A stretch of DNA of 64,000 bases from Sphingomonas_L flavalba_A (GCF_047553045.1 NZ_CP180208.1:1860001-1924000); one strand, 5' to 3'. Shown: positions 6,997 through 21,187, counted from the stretch's first letter. Made by a program: numbers and translations. Notes: a model not told the origin generated them from the sequence alone.

Positions 6997-8040
6997 ATGC
7001 CATCGGCCCATTTCGTTAAGCAATGAAGCCGCCAACGCCCGGAAACCATGCGCGGTCATTTCTCCCGTCTTATATCCCATACGCCGGAGAGCCTGATTGA
7101 CCCCGTTTTCGGACATCGGTCGCCTCGGACTTCCCATGCAGGGAAACAGATGCTGGCGATGCCCGCTGATTTCGCGCAATTCCTCGATCAGTGCCCGCGA
7201 CTGGCGCGAGAGTGGCACCTTATGCGGTCTTCTCATTTTCATCCGTTCGGCCGGAATCGACCAGACAGCTTTTTCGAGATCCAGTTCACTCCATTCCGCT
7301 TGACGCAGCTCTCCGGGACGGACGAACAAGTGTGGTGACAGAAGCAAAGCCATGCGCGTTACTGCCTGACCGTTGTAGGCGTCGATTGTCCTAAGCAGGA
7401 TTCCCACTTCGTCGGGCTCGGTGATCGCGGCATGGTGCTTCGTCTTTGGCGTGGTGAGCGCTCCACGCAAATCGGCGGCGACGTCGCGGTCACAGCGCGC
7501 TGTCGCGATGCCATAGCGAAACACCCGGCTGAGGACACTGCGTATCCGCCTTGCGCTTTCGTAGCGGCCGCGTTCCTCGACCTTTCGCAGGACTGACAGG
7601 GCCTCGATCGGCGTGATCGCATCGATCGGATGAGAGCCGATCAGCGGATAGGCCATGCCCAGCAGCCAGCGGATCTTGTCGAGCGTGACCTCGGCGCGTC
7701 CTTCGCGTTCGCACTTGGCGATCCACTCGAGCGCGACGGCCCTGAAGGTTGTGGCCGTGGCGAACTTTTTGGCGATCTTGGCGCGTTTCTTCTCGACCAC
7801 AGGATCGAGTCCGTCCGCAATTGCCTTTCGCGCTTCGCGGCATTTCTCTCGTGCCTCGGCGAGCGAAGTGGTCGGCCAAGGCCCCATGTGCAGCGTTTTT
7901 GCAACCCCGCCATATCGATAGCGGAAGCGCCAAAGTTTCGCGCCTGTTGGTTGGATGGTGAGGGAGAGGCCCTCTCCGTCTGAGAGGCTGTAGGGTTTAG
8001 TGTTCGGTTTGGCGGCAGCAATCTGGAGTTGAGTCAGCAT
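6997..8040 (-). pseudogene. P4-type tyrosine integrase, 3' end removed by the IS element
   Basis: Start ATG 8038-8040 (MLTQLQIAAAKPNTK) is chosen by alignment with its paralogue at 1911-3200; an upstream start would add 18 residues. The DUF4102-like N-terminal domain, core-binding domain and first half of the catalytic domain are present, with the first arginine (FVRPGELRQAEW) and the HGFR box. The native sequence stops at LLNEMGRWH; the reading frame then runs 14 codons into the IS to a stop at 6955-6957. The conserved LAH box and nucleophilic tyrosine, which follow HGFR by some 30-60 residues, are missing, so it should be inactive. Confidence 0.85.
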
Positions 8041-8086
8041 GATCGGGTTCCCGGTCTTTCCGGGCCCACTCAGCAGACACATCAGC

Positions 8087-8103
8087 ATACACAATTTGTG
8101 TAT
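8087..8103. promoter_or_regulatory. Perfect 17-bp palindrome upstream of integrase 2
   Basis: ATACACAATTTGTGTAT is an exact inverted repeat (8-bp arms around one base), 47 bases upstream of the integrase start codon and about 115 bases from the tRNA end. The position suits a repressor or excisionase operator on the integrase promoter. It differs in sequence from the GGGCAAC cluster upstream of the paralogous integrase. Confidence 0.5.
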
Positions 8104-8218
8104 CTTTTGCTGGAATCCGCTGGATCATCCCGGACGTTTATCCGGCGATCTTCGGTCTATTTTCGCTTTGAAACCAGCTGCTTGCTGGACGTCTCTGGAC
8201 GCTTCCAGAGAGAACAAA

Positions 8219-8305
<87 letters not shown>

Positions 8306-8407
8306 ACGGGGTAGGCTGGCGCGCTTAGCGGGGGCGGTCGGCGCTTGTCAACCGACGTAAGCATGGGGCAAGGGGCATAAAGTGCATTTCAGGGAGTTTC
8401 CGACAGG

Positions 8408-9346
8408 ATGAAGGACAAGCTGGTCACGCTTTTCGGCGGTGGCGGATTCATCGGTCGCTACACGGCGCAAGCGCTGCTGCGGGCCGGCGCACGGGTACGC
8501 ATTGCCCAGCGCGACCCGCGCGCGGCCTGGTATCTGAAGCCACTCGGCGGATTGGGCCAGACCCAGTTCGTCGCGTCCGATCTGCGCCACGCGGACAGCG
8601 TTGCGCGCGCCGTGGCCGGCGCCGATGCAGTGGTCAATCTCGTCGGCATCCTGAAAGGGGATTTCAACGGCGTCCATGCCGAGGGTGCAGCGCATGTGGC
8701 GAAGGCAGCGCGGGCGGCAGGCGCCGATGCGCTGGTCCATGTTTCGGCACTCGGCGCCAACGCAACGACCGCATCGCGCTATGGCCGCAGCAAGGCCGAG
8801 GGCGAAACGCGAGTACGGGCCGCTTTCCCCGAAGCAACAATCCTGCGGCCATCAACCGTGTTCGGCCGAGAGGATGGACTGACCAACCGTATCGCCGGAT
8901 TGATTCGCATGCTGCCGGTAGTGCCGGTCATCGCGGGTTCAACGCGCCTGCAACCTGTCTTCGCGGTCGACGTCGCTGACGCGATCGTTGCGTCACTCAG
9001 CACCGGTAGCACTGCGGGGCAAACGCTGGCGCTTGGAGGGCCGGAAGTGGTGGACATGCAGGCGCTCTACACTCACATCGCCAGCTGGATCGACCGTGGC
9101 CCGGCGCTGATCACCGTTCCCGACGGGCTGGCCAGCCTGGCAACGCGCCTTGGTGGCTGGGTGCCCGGCGCGCCGATGACCCACGATCAGTGGCTGATGC
9201 TGCAACAGAACTATGTCGTCGGCGCGGAAGCGGACGGTCTTTCGCTGCTCGGCATCACGCCGACGCCGATGGCGGCGGTTGCGCCGGACTGGCTGGTCCA
9301 ATATCGCCGCCGTGGCCGGTTCGCACTGACCAAGACGCCGGCCTGA
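8408..9346 (+). CDS. NDUFA9-like NAD(P)-binding protein (atypical short-chain reductase)
   Basis: 312 residues with the N-terminal Rossmann motif VTLFGGGGFIGRYTAQALL (residues 6-24), followed by VVNLVGIL and the SALGANATTASRYGRSKAEGE segment, where the classical YxxxK is replaced by the Y-G-R-S-K form. This pattern fits the NDUFA9/complex I 39-kDa subunit-like branch, which binds NADPH structurally and appears in alphaproteobacteria as a stand-alone protein. It is the first core gene after the tRNA and runs toward uppP 40 bases downstream, probably co-transcribed. Its substrate, if any, is unknown. Confidence 0.82.
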   Translation: MKDKLVTLFGGGGFIGRYTAQALLRAGARVRIAQRDPRAAWYLKPLGGLGQTQFVASDLRHADSVARAVAGADAVVNLVGILKGDFNGVHAEGAAHVAKAARAAGADALVHVSALGANATTASRYGRSKAEGETRVRAAFPEATILRPSTVFGREDGLTNRIAGLIRMLPVVPVIAGSTRLQPVFAVDVADAIVASLSTGSTAGQTLALGGPEVVDMQALYTHIASWIDRGPALITVPDGLASLATRLGGWVPGAPMTHDQWLMLQQNYVVGAEADGLSLLGITPTPMAAVAPDWLVQYRRRGRFALTKTPA

Positions 9347-9386
9347 ACGCCTCCGCCGGGGGCGACCAGATGAAGGACGTTTCCCG

Positions 9387-10193
9387 ATGGGCCTGTTGCT
9401 GACCGCCATCCTGCTCGGCATTGTCGAGGGGGTCACGGAATTCCTGCCGGTGTCGTCGACCGGCCACCTGATCCTCGCCAGCGAACTATTCGGCTACAGC
9501 GCGGATCAGTGGGCGACGTTCAACATCGTCATCCAGCTCGGCGCGATCCTGGCCGTAGTCGTGCTATACTGGCGCACCTTCTGGACGGTGCTGGTCGGAC
9601 TTGGCGCGCGCGACCCGGGGTCGTGGCGCTTTGCCCGCAACATCGTCGTCGCCTTTATCCCGGCGGCGGTGCTCGGCCTGCTGCTCCACCGCTACATCGA
9701 AATACTGCTCGGCGCGCCGGAAGTGGTGGCGGTGGCGCTGATCGTCGGCGGCATCGCGATCCTGCTGATCGAACGGCTGGTCAGCCCCGCGCGGATCACC
9801 GGCGTCGCCGACATCCCGCTCAACCGGACGGTCGCGATCGGCTTCATTCAGTGCCTGGCGATGATTCCGGGCGTCAGCCGGTCCGGCGCGTCGATCCTCG
9901 GCGCGCTGGCGCTGGGTGTGGAACGCAAGACAGCGGCGGAATTCAGCTTTTTCCTCGCCATCCCGACAATGGTCGGCGCGACGACGCTGGAATTGTGGAA
10001 GAATCACGATCAGCTGGCGACCAGCGCGGTCGGCTGGGACATCATCGGCGTCGGCTTCGCCATCTCGTTCATCGTCGCGCTGGTGGTGATCCGCTGGTTC
10101 GTCGGCATCGTCTCGCGCCATGGCTTCGCACCCTTCGCCTGGTATCGAATCGTCGCCGGCGCCCTCGCCCTCGTCTGGCTGCTGGCACGATAG
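9387..10193 (+). CDS. uppP: Undecaprenyl-diphosphate phosphatase
   Basis: 268-residue polytopic membrane protein that removes a phosphate from undecaprenyl diphosphate so the lipid carrier for peptidoglycan and other glycans can be reused. Both family signatures are present: GIVEGVTEFLPVSSTGHLIL near the N-terminus (catalytic Glu and Ser) and PGVSRSGASILGAL in the second half. About seven or eight hydrophobic segments fit the family length. The downstream 150 bases (10194-10347) are A/T-rich for this genome and probably hold the gltD promoter. Confidence 0.95.
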   Translation: MGLLLTAILLGIVEGVTEFLPVSSTGHLILASELFGYSADQWATFNIVIQLGAILAVVVLYWRTFWTVLVGLGARDPGSWRFARNIVVAFIPAAVLGLLLHRYIEILLGAPEVVAVALIVGGIAILLIERLVSPARITGVADIPLNRTVAIGFIQCLAMIPGVSRSGASILGALALGVERKTAAEFSFFLAIPTMVGATTLELWKNHDQLATSAVGWDIIGVGFAISFIVALVVIRWFVGIVSRHGFAPFAWYRIVAGALALVWLLAR

Positions 10194-10347
10194 GACCGGA
10201 TCGGGCTTATGCAGAGACGGAATGTTGCGCACCGCGCGCACAGGATTTCAACATAGTAGTATATAAGTCAGTATAACTGACCCATATTGCCGAATCCGCG
10301 TGACGTGGCGGATTTCATGGTTATGCCCGCCTGCGAAAGGACCGGGC

Positions 10348-11805
10348 ATGGCCAATTCTCCGATGCAGAAATTCGTCGGCACCGCGCAGGACTATCCCCC
10401 CAAGCGCAGCGCCAGCGAGCGCACCGCCGACTTCCGCGAGATCGCCGATCGCTATGCGGGATTGGAGGCGCGCAAACAGTCGTCGCGCTGCGCCCAGTGC
10501 GGCGTGCCTTACTGCTCGGTCCACTGCCCGTTGCAGAACCACATCCCGGAATGGCTGCGCCTGACTGCGGAAGGGCGGCTGCGCGAGGCGTTCGAACTGT
10601 CCAACGCCACTTCGCCCATGCCGGAGATTTGCGGCCGCATCTGCCCGCAGGACCGGCTGTGCGAAGGCAATTGCGTGATCGAGAATGCCGGCCACGGCGC
10701 CGTCACCATCGGCGCGGTCGAAAAATTCATCACCGACACCGCGTGGGAGGAAGGCTGGGTAGAGCCGTTGCACGCCCAGCCCGATCGCGGCCAGTCGGTC
10801 GGCATCATCGGCGCCGGCCCGGCCGGGCTCGCGGCGGCGGAATATCTGCGCACTAACGGCTATGCCGTCACCGTCTACGACCGGCACGACCGCGCCGGCG
10901 GGCTGATGACCTACGGCATCCCCGGCTTCAAGCTGGAGAAGGAGGTGGTGACCCGCCGCCTCAACCGGCTGGCCGACGGCGGCATTACCTTCGCGCTCAA
11001 TTTCGAGGTCGGCCGCGACGCCAGCCTGGCGGAGCTTCGCGCCCGCCACGATGCGCTGCTGATCGCCACCGGTGTCTACAAGCCGCGCGCGATCCGGGTG
11101 CCGGGCGTCGGCAGCGCCGGCGTCGTCGCCGCACTCGACTATCTGATCGCATCGAATCGCAAGGGTTTCGGCGACAGCGTCGCTGCGTTCGAAGACGGTA
11201 CGCTCGACGCGCGCGGCAAGCGCGTCGTCGTCATCGGCGGCGGCGACACGGCGATGGACTGCGTCCGCACCGCCATCCGCCAGGGCGCCACCTCCGTCCG
11301 CTGCCTGTATCGGCGGGACCGCGCCAACATGCCCGGCTCGCAGCGCGAAGTCGGCAATGCAGAGGACGAGGGCGCCGACTTCGTCTGGCTGTCGACGCCG
11401 GAGGCGTTCGAGGCGGCGGAGACGATCCAGGCCGTCCGCGCCGCCCGCATGCGGCTCGGCACCCCAGACGCCAGCGGCCGGCGCACGCCGGAAATCGAGC
11501 CGGGGGAAGGCTTCCGGCTCGACGCCGACATGGTCATCACCGCGCTCGGCTTCGATGCGGAAGACCTGCCCACGCTGTTCGACGCACCGGACCTTGGCGT
11601 CACCCGCTGGGGCACGGTGCGGGTCGATCACCGGACGATGATGACCAGCCTCGACGGCGTGTTCGCCGGAGGCGACATCGTCCGGGGCGCCGCGCTCGTC
11701 GTCTGGGCGATCCGCGACGGCCGCGACGTATCCGCCCACATCCATGCCTGGCTGAAGCAGCAGAAGACGCGCACCGCCGCCCCGGCGCTGGAGGCGGCGG
11801 AATGA
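10348..11805 (+). CDS. gltD: Glutamate synthase (NADPH) small subunit
   Basis: 485 residues from ATG 10348, preceded by AAGGA. The beta subunit oxidises NADPH on FAD and passes electrons to the large subunit. Cysteine clusters CAQCGVPYCSVHC and CGRICPQDRLCEGNC in the N-terminal 120 residues bind the Fe-S centres. An FAD-binding GxGxxG (IIGAGPAGLAAAEYL) and an NADPH-binding GGGDTAMDC follow, and GDIVRGAALVVWAIRDGRD closes the FAD domain. It is followed after 55 bases by gltB. A/T-rich upstream sequence (10245-10280) is the likely promoter region. Confidence 0.95.
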   Translation: MANSPMQKFVGTAQDYPPKRSASERTADFREIADRYAGLEARKQSSRCAQCGVPYCSVHCPLQNHIPEWLRLTAEGRLREAFELSNATSPMPEICGRICPQDRLCEGNCVIENAGHGAVTIGAVEKFITDTAWEEGWVEPLHAQPDRGQSVGIIGAGPAGLAAAEYLRTNGYAVTVYDRHDRAGGLMTYGIPGFKLEKEVVTRRLNRLADGGITFALNFEVGRDASLAELRARHDALLIATGVYKPRAIRVPGVGSAGVVAALDYLIASNRKGFGDSVAAFEDGTLDARGKRVVVIGGGDTAMDCVRTAIRQGATSVRCLYRRDRANMPGSQREVGNAEDEGADFVWLSTPEAFEAAETIQAVRAARMRLGTPDASGRRTPEIEPGEGFRLDADMVITALGFDAEDLPTLFDAPDLGVTRWGTVRVDHRTMMTSLDGVFAGGDIVRGAALVVWAIRDGRDVSAHIHAWLKQQKTRTAAPALEAAE

Positions 11806-11860
11806 GCACGCCGCCCCTCACCGCCCACCTGCCCCCCGCGCCAACCGAAGGAGAGGCACG

Positions 11861-16378
<4,518 letters not shown>

Positions 16379-16419
16379 TCCCCCTTCCGTTCCGCGCCCT
16401 ATCCGCCTAATCCCGACGC

Positions 16420-17091
16420 ATGTGGCAGCTTTATCAGTTCCCCCTGTGTCCGTTCTCCCGCAAGGTCCGGCTTCTCCTTGGTGAAAAGGGTGTCGGCTAC
16501 GAACTGGTGCGCGAATCGCCGTGGGAACGGCGCGACGAATTCCTCGATCTGAACCCGACCGGGCGCACCCCGGTGATGGTAGAGGCAGACAAGGCGATCG
16601 TTCTGATCGACAGCAATGCGATCTGCGAATATTTCGAGGAAACGGTAAACAAGGCGCCGATGATCAGCGGCACCGCCGTCAACCGCGCCGAAATCCGCCG
16701 GCTGGTCGCCTGGTTCGACGAACAGTTCCATGCCGATGTCGTCGGCCCGCTGATGCACGAGCGGATGCGCAAGCGGCTGATCGATCGGGCCAGCCCTGAC
16801 GCCGGCGCGCTGCGTCAGGCGATGAAGCTGGCACTGAACCACCTGGACTATACCGATTACCTGCTCGATCACCGCAACTGGCTCGGCGGCGCTACGATCA
16901 GCCTGGTCGACCTGACCGCCGCGGCCCATATCTCCGTCGCCGACTATCTCGGCGGCATCGACTGGCGCGGCCATGACCAGACCAAGCGCTGGTACATGGG
17001 CCTGAAATCCCGGCCCAGCTTCCGCCCGCTGCTGTCGGAACGGATGGAGGTCATCAGCCCCCCCGACCATTACGACGCGGTGGACTTCTAG
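16420..17091 (+). CDS. Glutathione S-transferase family protein
   Basis: 223 residues with the thioredoxin-like N-terminal GST domain. The start WQLYQFPLCPFSRKVRLLLG carries a CPFS motif, as in beta- or omega-like classes, where the first Cys can be catalytic. Residues 45-60 hold the glutathione-contacting NPTGRTPVMVEADKAIVLID with Pro and the IDSNAICEYFEE box. The second half is the all-helical C-terminal domain. It stands 41 bases after gltB on the same strand and converges with ubiG. Substrate unknown. Confidence 0.85.
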   Translation: MWQLYQFPLCPFSRKVRLLLGEKGVGYELVRESPWERRDEFLDLNPTGRTPVMVEADKAIVLIDSNAICEYFEETVNKAPMISGTAVNRAEIRRLVAWFDEQFHADVVGPLMHERMRKRLIDRASPDAGALRQAMKLALNHLDYTDYLLDHRNWLGGATISLVDLTAAAHISVADYLGGIDWRGHDQTKRWYMGLKSRPSFRPLLSERMEVISPPDHYDAVDF

Positions 17092-17133
17092 GGTTCACCG
17101 CTCGCGGAGGCGGCCCTTCGTTCGCCGCCACCC

Positions 17134-17877
17134 CTACGCCGACCCGGCGTGCGTGGCGGTCAGCAGGTAATTCAGCGAACGGTCGTCCCCCAGCGTAAAC
17201 CCCCGCGCCGGCGAGAAGCCAAGCCCGGTCACGTCGACCACCCTCAGGCCGGCCGTCGTCAGCAGTGCGGTCAGTTCCTCCGGGGTCAGGAAGCGGTCCC
17301 AGTCATGCGTGCCGGGCGGAATGCCGCCGACGGTCTCGCCGATGCCGATCAGCGCCAGCCGCGACAGCGCGGTGCGGTTGGGCGTCGACAGGATCAACAG
17401 CCCGTCCTTGGCCAGCGCCCCGGCCAGCGCCGCGACATAGGCCGCCGGATCGGCGACGTGCTCGACGACTTCCAGCGACACGACGAGGTCATACGGCTCA
17501 TCGCCCAGTTGGTCGACGCTCCCTTCGCGATAGGTGATCGCCAGCCCCTGCCCCGCCGCATGGGCGCGTGCGGCGGCCACGCTTTCCGGCGCCGGCTCGA
17601 TCCCGGTCACCACCGCGCCCAGCCGGGCGAGCGGCTCGCACAGCAGCCCGGCGCCGCAGCCGACGTCGACAGCACGGCGGCCGGTCAGCGGGCGCCGCTC
17701 GGCCGGGTCCAGCCCCCAATGCCGGTCGATCGCGGCGCGCAGGTAGCGCAGGCGGACCGGGTTCAGCCGGTGCAGCATGGCAGAGCTGCCGGCCGGGTTC
17801 CACCAGTCCGCCGCCATCGCGCCGAAATGCGCGGCTTCGCGCGGGTCGACGGTGGTTGCGGGGGTGCTTGCGTTCAT
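17134..17877 (-). CDS. ubiG: Ubiquinone biosynthesis O-methyltransferase
   Basis: 247-residue SAM-dependent methyltransferase. VDVGCGAGLLCEPLARLGA (about 70-88) is motif I for SAM binding, followed by VTGIEPAPESVAAARAHA and DLVVSLEVVEHVADPAAYV. The N-terminal opening DPREAAHFGAMAADWWNPAG is the UbiG signature. The C-terminal part (GTHDWDRFLTPEELTALL) fits too. UbiG carries out both O-methylations in ubiquinone synthesis. It is divergent from lysC, with 73 bases between starts. Confidence 0.93.
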   Translation of the reverse strand: MNASTPATTVDPREAAHFGAMAADWWNPAGSSAMLHRLNPVRLRYLRAAIDRHWGLDPAERRPLTGRRAVDVGCGAGLLCEPLARLGAVVTGIEPAPESVAAARAHAAGQGLAITYREGSVDQLGDEPYDLVVSLEVVEHVADPAAYVAALAGALAKDGLLILSTPNRTALSRLALIGIGETVGGIPPGTHDWDRFLTPEELTALLTTAGLRVVDVTGLGFSPARGFTLGDDRSLNYLLTATHAGSA

Positions 17878-17950
17878 GATTCCCGATCCCTATCAGGGCC
17901 GCGCCCGATTGGCACGGGCTTCCGGGGAAAAAGGGACAACGGACACCACG

Positions 17951-19195
17951 ATGGCGCGGATCGTAATGAAGTTCGGCGGCACGTCCATGGCCGGCATCGA
18001 ACGGATCAGGAGCGTCGCGGAACGGGTGAAACGCGAAGTCGACGCCGGCAACCAGGTGATGGTCGTCGTCTCGGCCATGGCGGGGGAAACCGACCGGCTG
18101 GTCGGCTTCTGCCGTGAAGCGTCGACGCTGTACGATCCGCGCGAATATGACGTCGTCGTATCCGCCGGCGAACAGATCACCAGCGGCCTGCTCGCGATTG
18201 CCCTGCAAGCCATCGGCGTGCCGGCGCGCAGCTGGCTCGGCTGGCAGTTGCCGATCCAGACCTCCGGCACCCACAGCAAGGCGCAGATCGACACAATCGA
18301 TACCGAGGCGCTGGCCGCCTCCCTCGACGGCGGCAGCGTTGCTGTCATCCCAGGCTTCCAAGGGGTCGCCAGCGGCGCGCGGGTTTCCACCCTCGGCCGT
18401 GGCGGGTCGGACACGTCGGCGGTCGCGGTCGCTGCGGCGATCAAGGCGGAACGCTGCGACATCTACACCGACGTCGACGGCGTCTACACCACCGATCCGC
18501 GCATCGTTCCCCGCGCGCGAAAGCTGGAAAAGGTGACCTACGAGGAGATGTTGGAGCTGGCGAGCGTTGGCGCCAAAGTGCTCCAGACGCGTTCGGTCAG
18601 CCTGGCGATGAAAGAAAAGGTGCGCGTTCAGGTACTTTCTTCTTTCGACGACAAGCCCGGAACATTGATCGTCGGCGACGACGAGATCGAGGATACGACA
18701 ATGGAAAGCCATCTGATCACCGGCATCGCCTATGCGAAGAACGAGGCGAAGATCACCCTGACCCAGGTGCCGGACCGGCCGGGCGCGGTCGCGTCGATCT
18801 TTGCACCGCTGGCCGACGCGGCGATCAACGTCGACATGATCATTCAGAACATCGCCCATTCAACCGGCTCGACCGACGTCACCTTTACCGTGCCAAGCGC
18901 CGATCTCGCCCGCTCGCTTGACGTGCTGGAAAAGGGGCAGGAAGCGATCGGCTACAAGGATCTGGTCCACGACACCAAGGTCGCGAAGATTTCGATCGTC
19001 GGTGTTGGCATGCGGACCAACGCCGGCGTCGCGTCGACGATGTTCAAGGTGCTCGGCGAACGCGGCATCAACATCCAGGCCATCGCCACGTCGGAGATAA
19101 AGGTGTCGGTACTGATCGAGGAAGATTACACCGAACTGGCGGTGCGCGTGCTGCACACCGCCTACGGCCTCGATGCCGAGGAGGAAACCGTTTGA
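17951..19195 (+). CDS. lysC: Aspartate kinase
   Basis: 414 residues from ATG 17951 (MARIVMKFGGTSMAG); a longer upstream frame opposes ubiG and lacks family similarity. It phosphorylates aspartate as the first step to lysine, threonine and methionine. The kinase domain shows KFGGTSM, the TLGRGGSDTSAVAVAAA loop and DVDGVYTTDPR. Two ACT domains fill the C-terminal third (ITLTQVPDRPGAVASIF; ISIVGVGMRTNAGVASTMF), so allosteric feedback by pathway end products is likely. Its stop overlaps the next gene's TTG start by four bases (TTGA). Confidence 0.95.
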   Translation: MARIVMKFGGTSMAGIERIRSVAERVKREVDAGNQVMVVVSAMAGETDRLVGFCREASTLYDPREYDVVVSAGEQITSGLLAIALQAIGVPARSWLGWQLPIQTSGTHSKAQIDTIDTEALAASLDGGSVAVIPGFQGVASGARVSTLGRGGSDTSAVAVAAAIKAERCDIYTDVDGVYTTDPRIVPRARKLEKVTYEEMLELASVGAKVLQTRSVSLAMKEKVRVQVLSSFDDKPGTLIVGDDEIEDTTMESHLITGIAYAKNEAKITLTQVPDRPGAVASIFAPLADAAINVDMIIQNIAHSTGSTDVTFTVPSADLARSLDVLEKGQEAIGYKDLVHDTKVAKISIVGVGMRTNAGVASTMFKVLGERGINIQAIATSEIKVSVLIEEDYTELAVRVLHTAYGLDAEEETV

Positions 19196-20214
19196 GCGCG
19201 CCGCATCCGGCGCTGTCCAGCCTGATGGCGCGGGGCACCGCCTTCCTGGGGTGCGAGGTTGCCATCCTCGGTGGCGCGATGTCGTGGGTGTCGGAACGTA
19301 ATCTGGTCGCCGCCATTTCTAACGCCGGCGGCTTCGGGCTGATCGCCTGCGGCGCGATGACCGCCGACCTGCTCGACGCGGAAATCGCCGGAACGAAGGC
19401 GCTGACCGACCGCCCGTTCGGCGTTAATCTGATCACCATGCACCCCGATCTGTTCGACCTGATCGCGGTGTGCGCGAAGCACAAAGTCGGCCATGTCGTC
19501 CTTGCCGGCGGACTGCCGCCGCGCGGCAGCCTGGAAGCAATCCGCGAATCGGGGGCGAAGGTCGTCTGCTTCGCCCCGGCGCTGGCGATGGCGAAGAAGC
19601 TGATCCGCTCCGGCGTCGACGCGCTGGTGATCGAGGGGATGGAGGCTGGCGGCCATATCGGCCCGGTCGCGACCAGCGTGCTGGCGCAGGAAATCCTGCC
19701 GGAAGTGGCGAATGAAGTCCCGGTGTTCGTCGCCGGCGGCATCGGCCGGGGCGAGGCGATCGCCGCTTATCTCGAAATGGGCGCCGCCGGCGTTCAGCTC
19801 GGTAGCCGCTTCGTCTGCGCGACCGAAAGCATCGCCCACCCCAATTTCAAACGCGCCTTCATCCGCGCCTCCGCGCGCGATGCCATCACCAGTGTCCAGA
19901 TCGACCCGCGCCTGCCGGTCATCCCGGTCCGTGCGCTGAAGAACGCTTCGACCGAGCTGTTCACCGCCAAGCAGCGCGAAGTCGCCCAACAGCTCGACGA
20001 AGGGCGGATCGAAATGGCCGAAGCGCAGCTCCAGATCGAACGCTACTGGGCGGGTGCCCTGCGCCGTGCGGTGATCGACGGCGATGTCGAGCACGGCTCG
20101 GTCATGGCCGGCCAGTCGGTCGGCATGGTCAAGGCGGAGGAACCAGTCGCGGCGATCATCGCCGCGCTGACGGCGGAGGCCGAAGCCGCCCTGGCCGCGC
20201 GCCATCCGCGCTGA
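19192..20214 (+). CDS. Nitronate monooxygenase family protein (2-nitropropane dioxygenase-like)
   Basis: 340 residues starting at TTG 19192, which overlaps the lysC stop (TTGA) and so is probably translationally coupled. A TIM-barrel FMN protein: CEVAILGGAMSWVSERNLVA and NAGGFGLIACGAMT at the N-terminus, the central EGMEAGGHIGPV with the family's active-site histidine, and VFVAGGIGRGEAIAAYLEMG with GSRF for phosphate binding of FMN. Such enzymes oxidise nitronates such as propionate 3-nitronate, but many homologues have unknown substrates. Linkage to lysC suggests no obvious pathway link. Confidence 0.85.
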   Translation: MSAPHPALSSLMARGTAFLGCEVAILGGAMSWVSERNLVAAISNAGGFGLIACGAMTADLLDAEIAGTKALTDRPFGVNLITMHPDLFDLIAVCAKHKVGHVVLAGGLPPRGSLEAIRESGAKVVCFAPALAMAKKLIRSGVDALVIEGMEAGGHIGPVATSVLAQEILPEVANEVPVFVAGGIGRGEAIAAYLEMGAAGVQLGSRFVCATESIAHPNFKRAFIRASARDAITSVQIDPRLPVIPVRALKNASTELFTAKQREVAQQLDEGRIEMAEAQLQIERYWAGALRRAVIDGDVEHGSVMAGQSVGMVKAEEPVAAIIAALTAEAEAALAARHPR

Positions 20215-20383
20215 ACCACGCAGATCCCGCTACACGTCGGAAAATTTTACGTTAACCCTGTCCCGTTAACGGACAGCGCGATGCTAAATGCGGAATTTAC
20301 GGCGTTAGCGCAATCTGGCAAGAAGCTTGCGTTGCAACCGGAAGTGATGTCGCCCCGTCGGGCGATCTGGGGAGTAGAGGGTT

Positions 20384-21163
20384 ATGGTGCGTGTTCGGAC
20401 GATCGGTGCGTTGACCGCGGCGGCTGCGATGATGGCCGCGACGCCGGCAATGGCCGAGACGGTGGTTTTCAACTTTCTGTCCGCCGGTCAGGGCGGGGGC
20501 AAGTATAGCGCATCGGCGGGGGACACGACGGTCAACGTCCGGGTCAGCGCCTGGACCGCTTCGCTCACCGGCAATCACAAGATTTCGTCGGCCTCGCTGC
20601 AGAAATACGCTCAGGGCTTCGGCGTGATCACCAACACCGACAATGGCGGCCGCGACAACCTCCACACGATCGACAACAACAAGAGCGCGGATTTCATCCT
20701 GCTCCAGTTCGATCAGGCGGTCCGGCTCGACACCGGCGTGCTGAACGCTTTCTCGGTCCTCGGCGGCCCGGCGGACAATGACGCCTATGTCGGCTACGCC
20801 ACCACCGACAAGGCGTGGAACCAGAATTACAACCTGAGCGGCCTCAGCTACGATGCCGTTTTCGGCGGCTACAGCATCAAGGGTACTGGTTCCAGCGCGC
20901 CGATGGCGCTGAACCCGACCGGCGAATTCGCCAATCTGTGGGTCGTCGGCGCCGATTTCTTCGGCATCGACTCGTTCAGCTACAAGGATGGCCGCAAGAC
21001 CAAGACCAAGGACGTCTATGACGGCTTCAAGCTCAGCTCGCTGATCGTGACCACGCAGACTGCAGTGCCGGAACCGGCGACCTGGGCGATGATGATCGCG
21101 GGCTTCGGCCTGGTGGGCGCAGGTCTGCGCCGGCGTTCGCGCAGCCGGGTCGCGGTGGCCTGA
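20384..21163 (+). CDS. PEPxxWA-CTERM sorting-domain protein
   Basis: 259 residues with an N-terminal signal peptide (VRVRTIGALTAAAAMMAATPAMA, cleavage after AMA) and a C-terminal sorting tail: VPEPATWAMMIAGFGLVGAG followed by a basic cluster RRRSRSR. This is the PEPxxWA variant typical of sphingomonads, recognised by an exosortase and linked to outer-membrane or extracellular display. The mature middle is Gly/Ser/Asn-rich and predicted beta-rich, with no known catalytic motif. A 170-base leader region precedes it and a strong terminator follows, so it is a single-gene unit. Confidence 0.88.
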   Translation: MVRVRTIGALTAAAAMMAATPAMAETVVFNFLSAGQGGGKYSASAGDTTVNVRVSAWTASLTGNHKISSASLQKYAQGFGVITNTDNGGRDNLHTIDNNKSADFILLQFDQAVRLDTGVLNAFSVLGGPADNDAYVGYATTDKAWNQNYNLSGLSYDAVFGGYSIKGTGSSAPMALNPTGEFANLWVVGADFFGIDSFSYKDGRKTKTKDVYDGFKLSSLIVTTQTAVPEPATWAMMIAGFGLVGAGLRRRSRSRVAVA

Positions 21164-21187
21164 TCCCACAACCGCATCCGGCTGTGC

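Noticed and set aside
20251..20270. GTTAAC twice upstream of the PEP-CTERM gene, resembling a CtrA box
   Set aside because: Spacing between the TTAA blocks is 10 bases, not the 7 of the known full CtrA site; no support for regulation.
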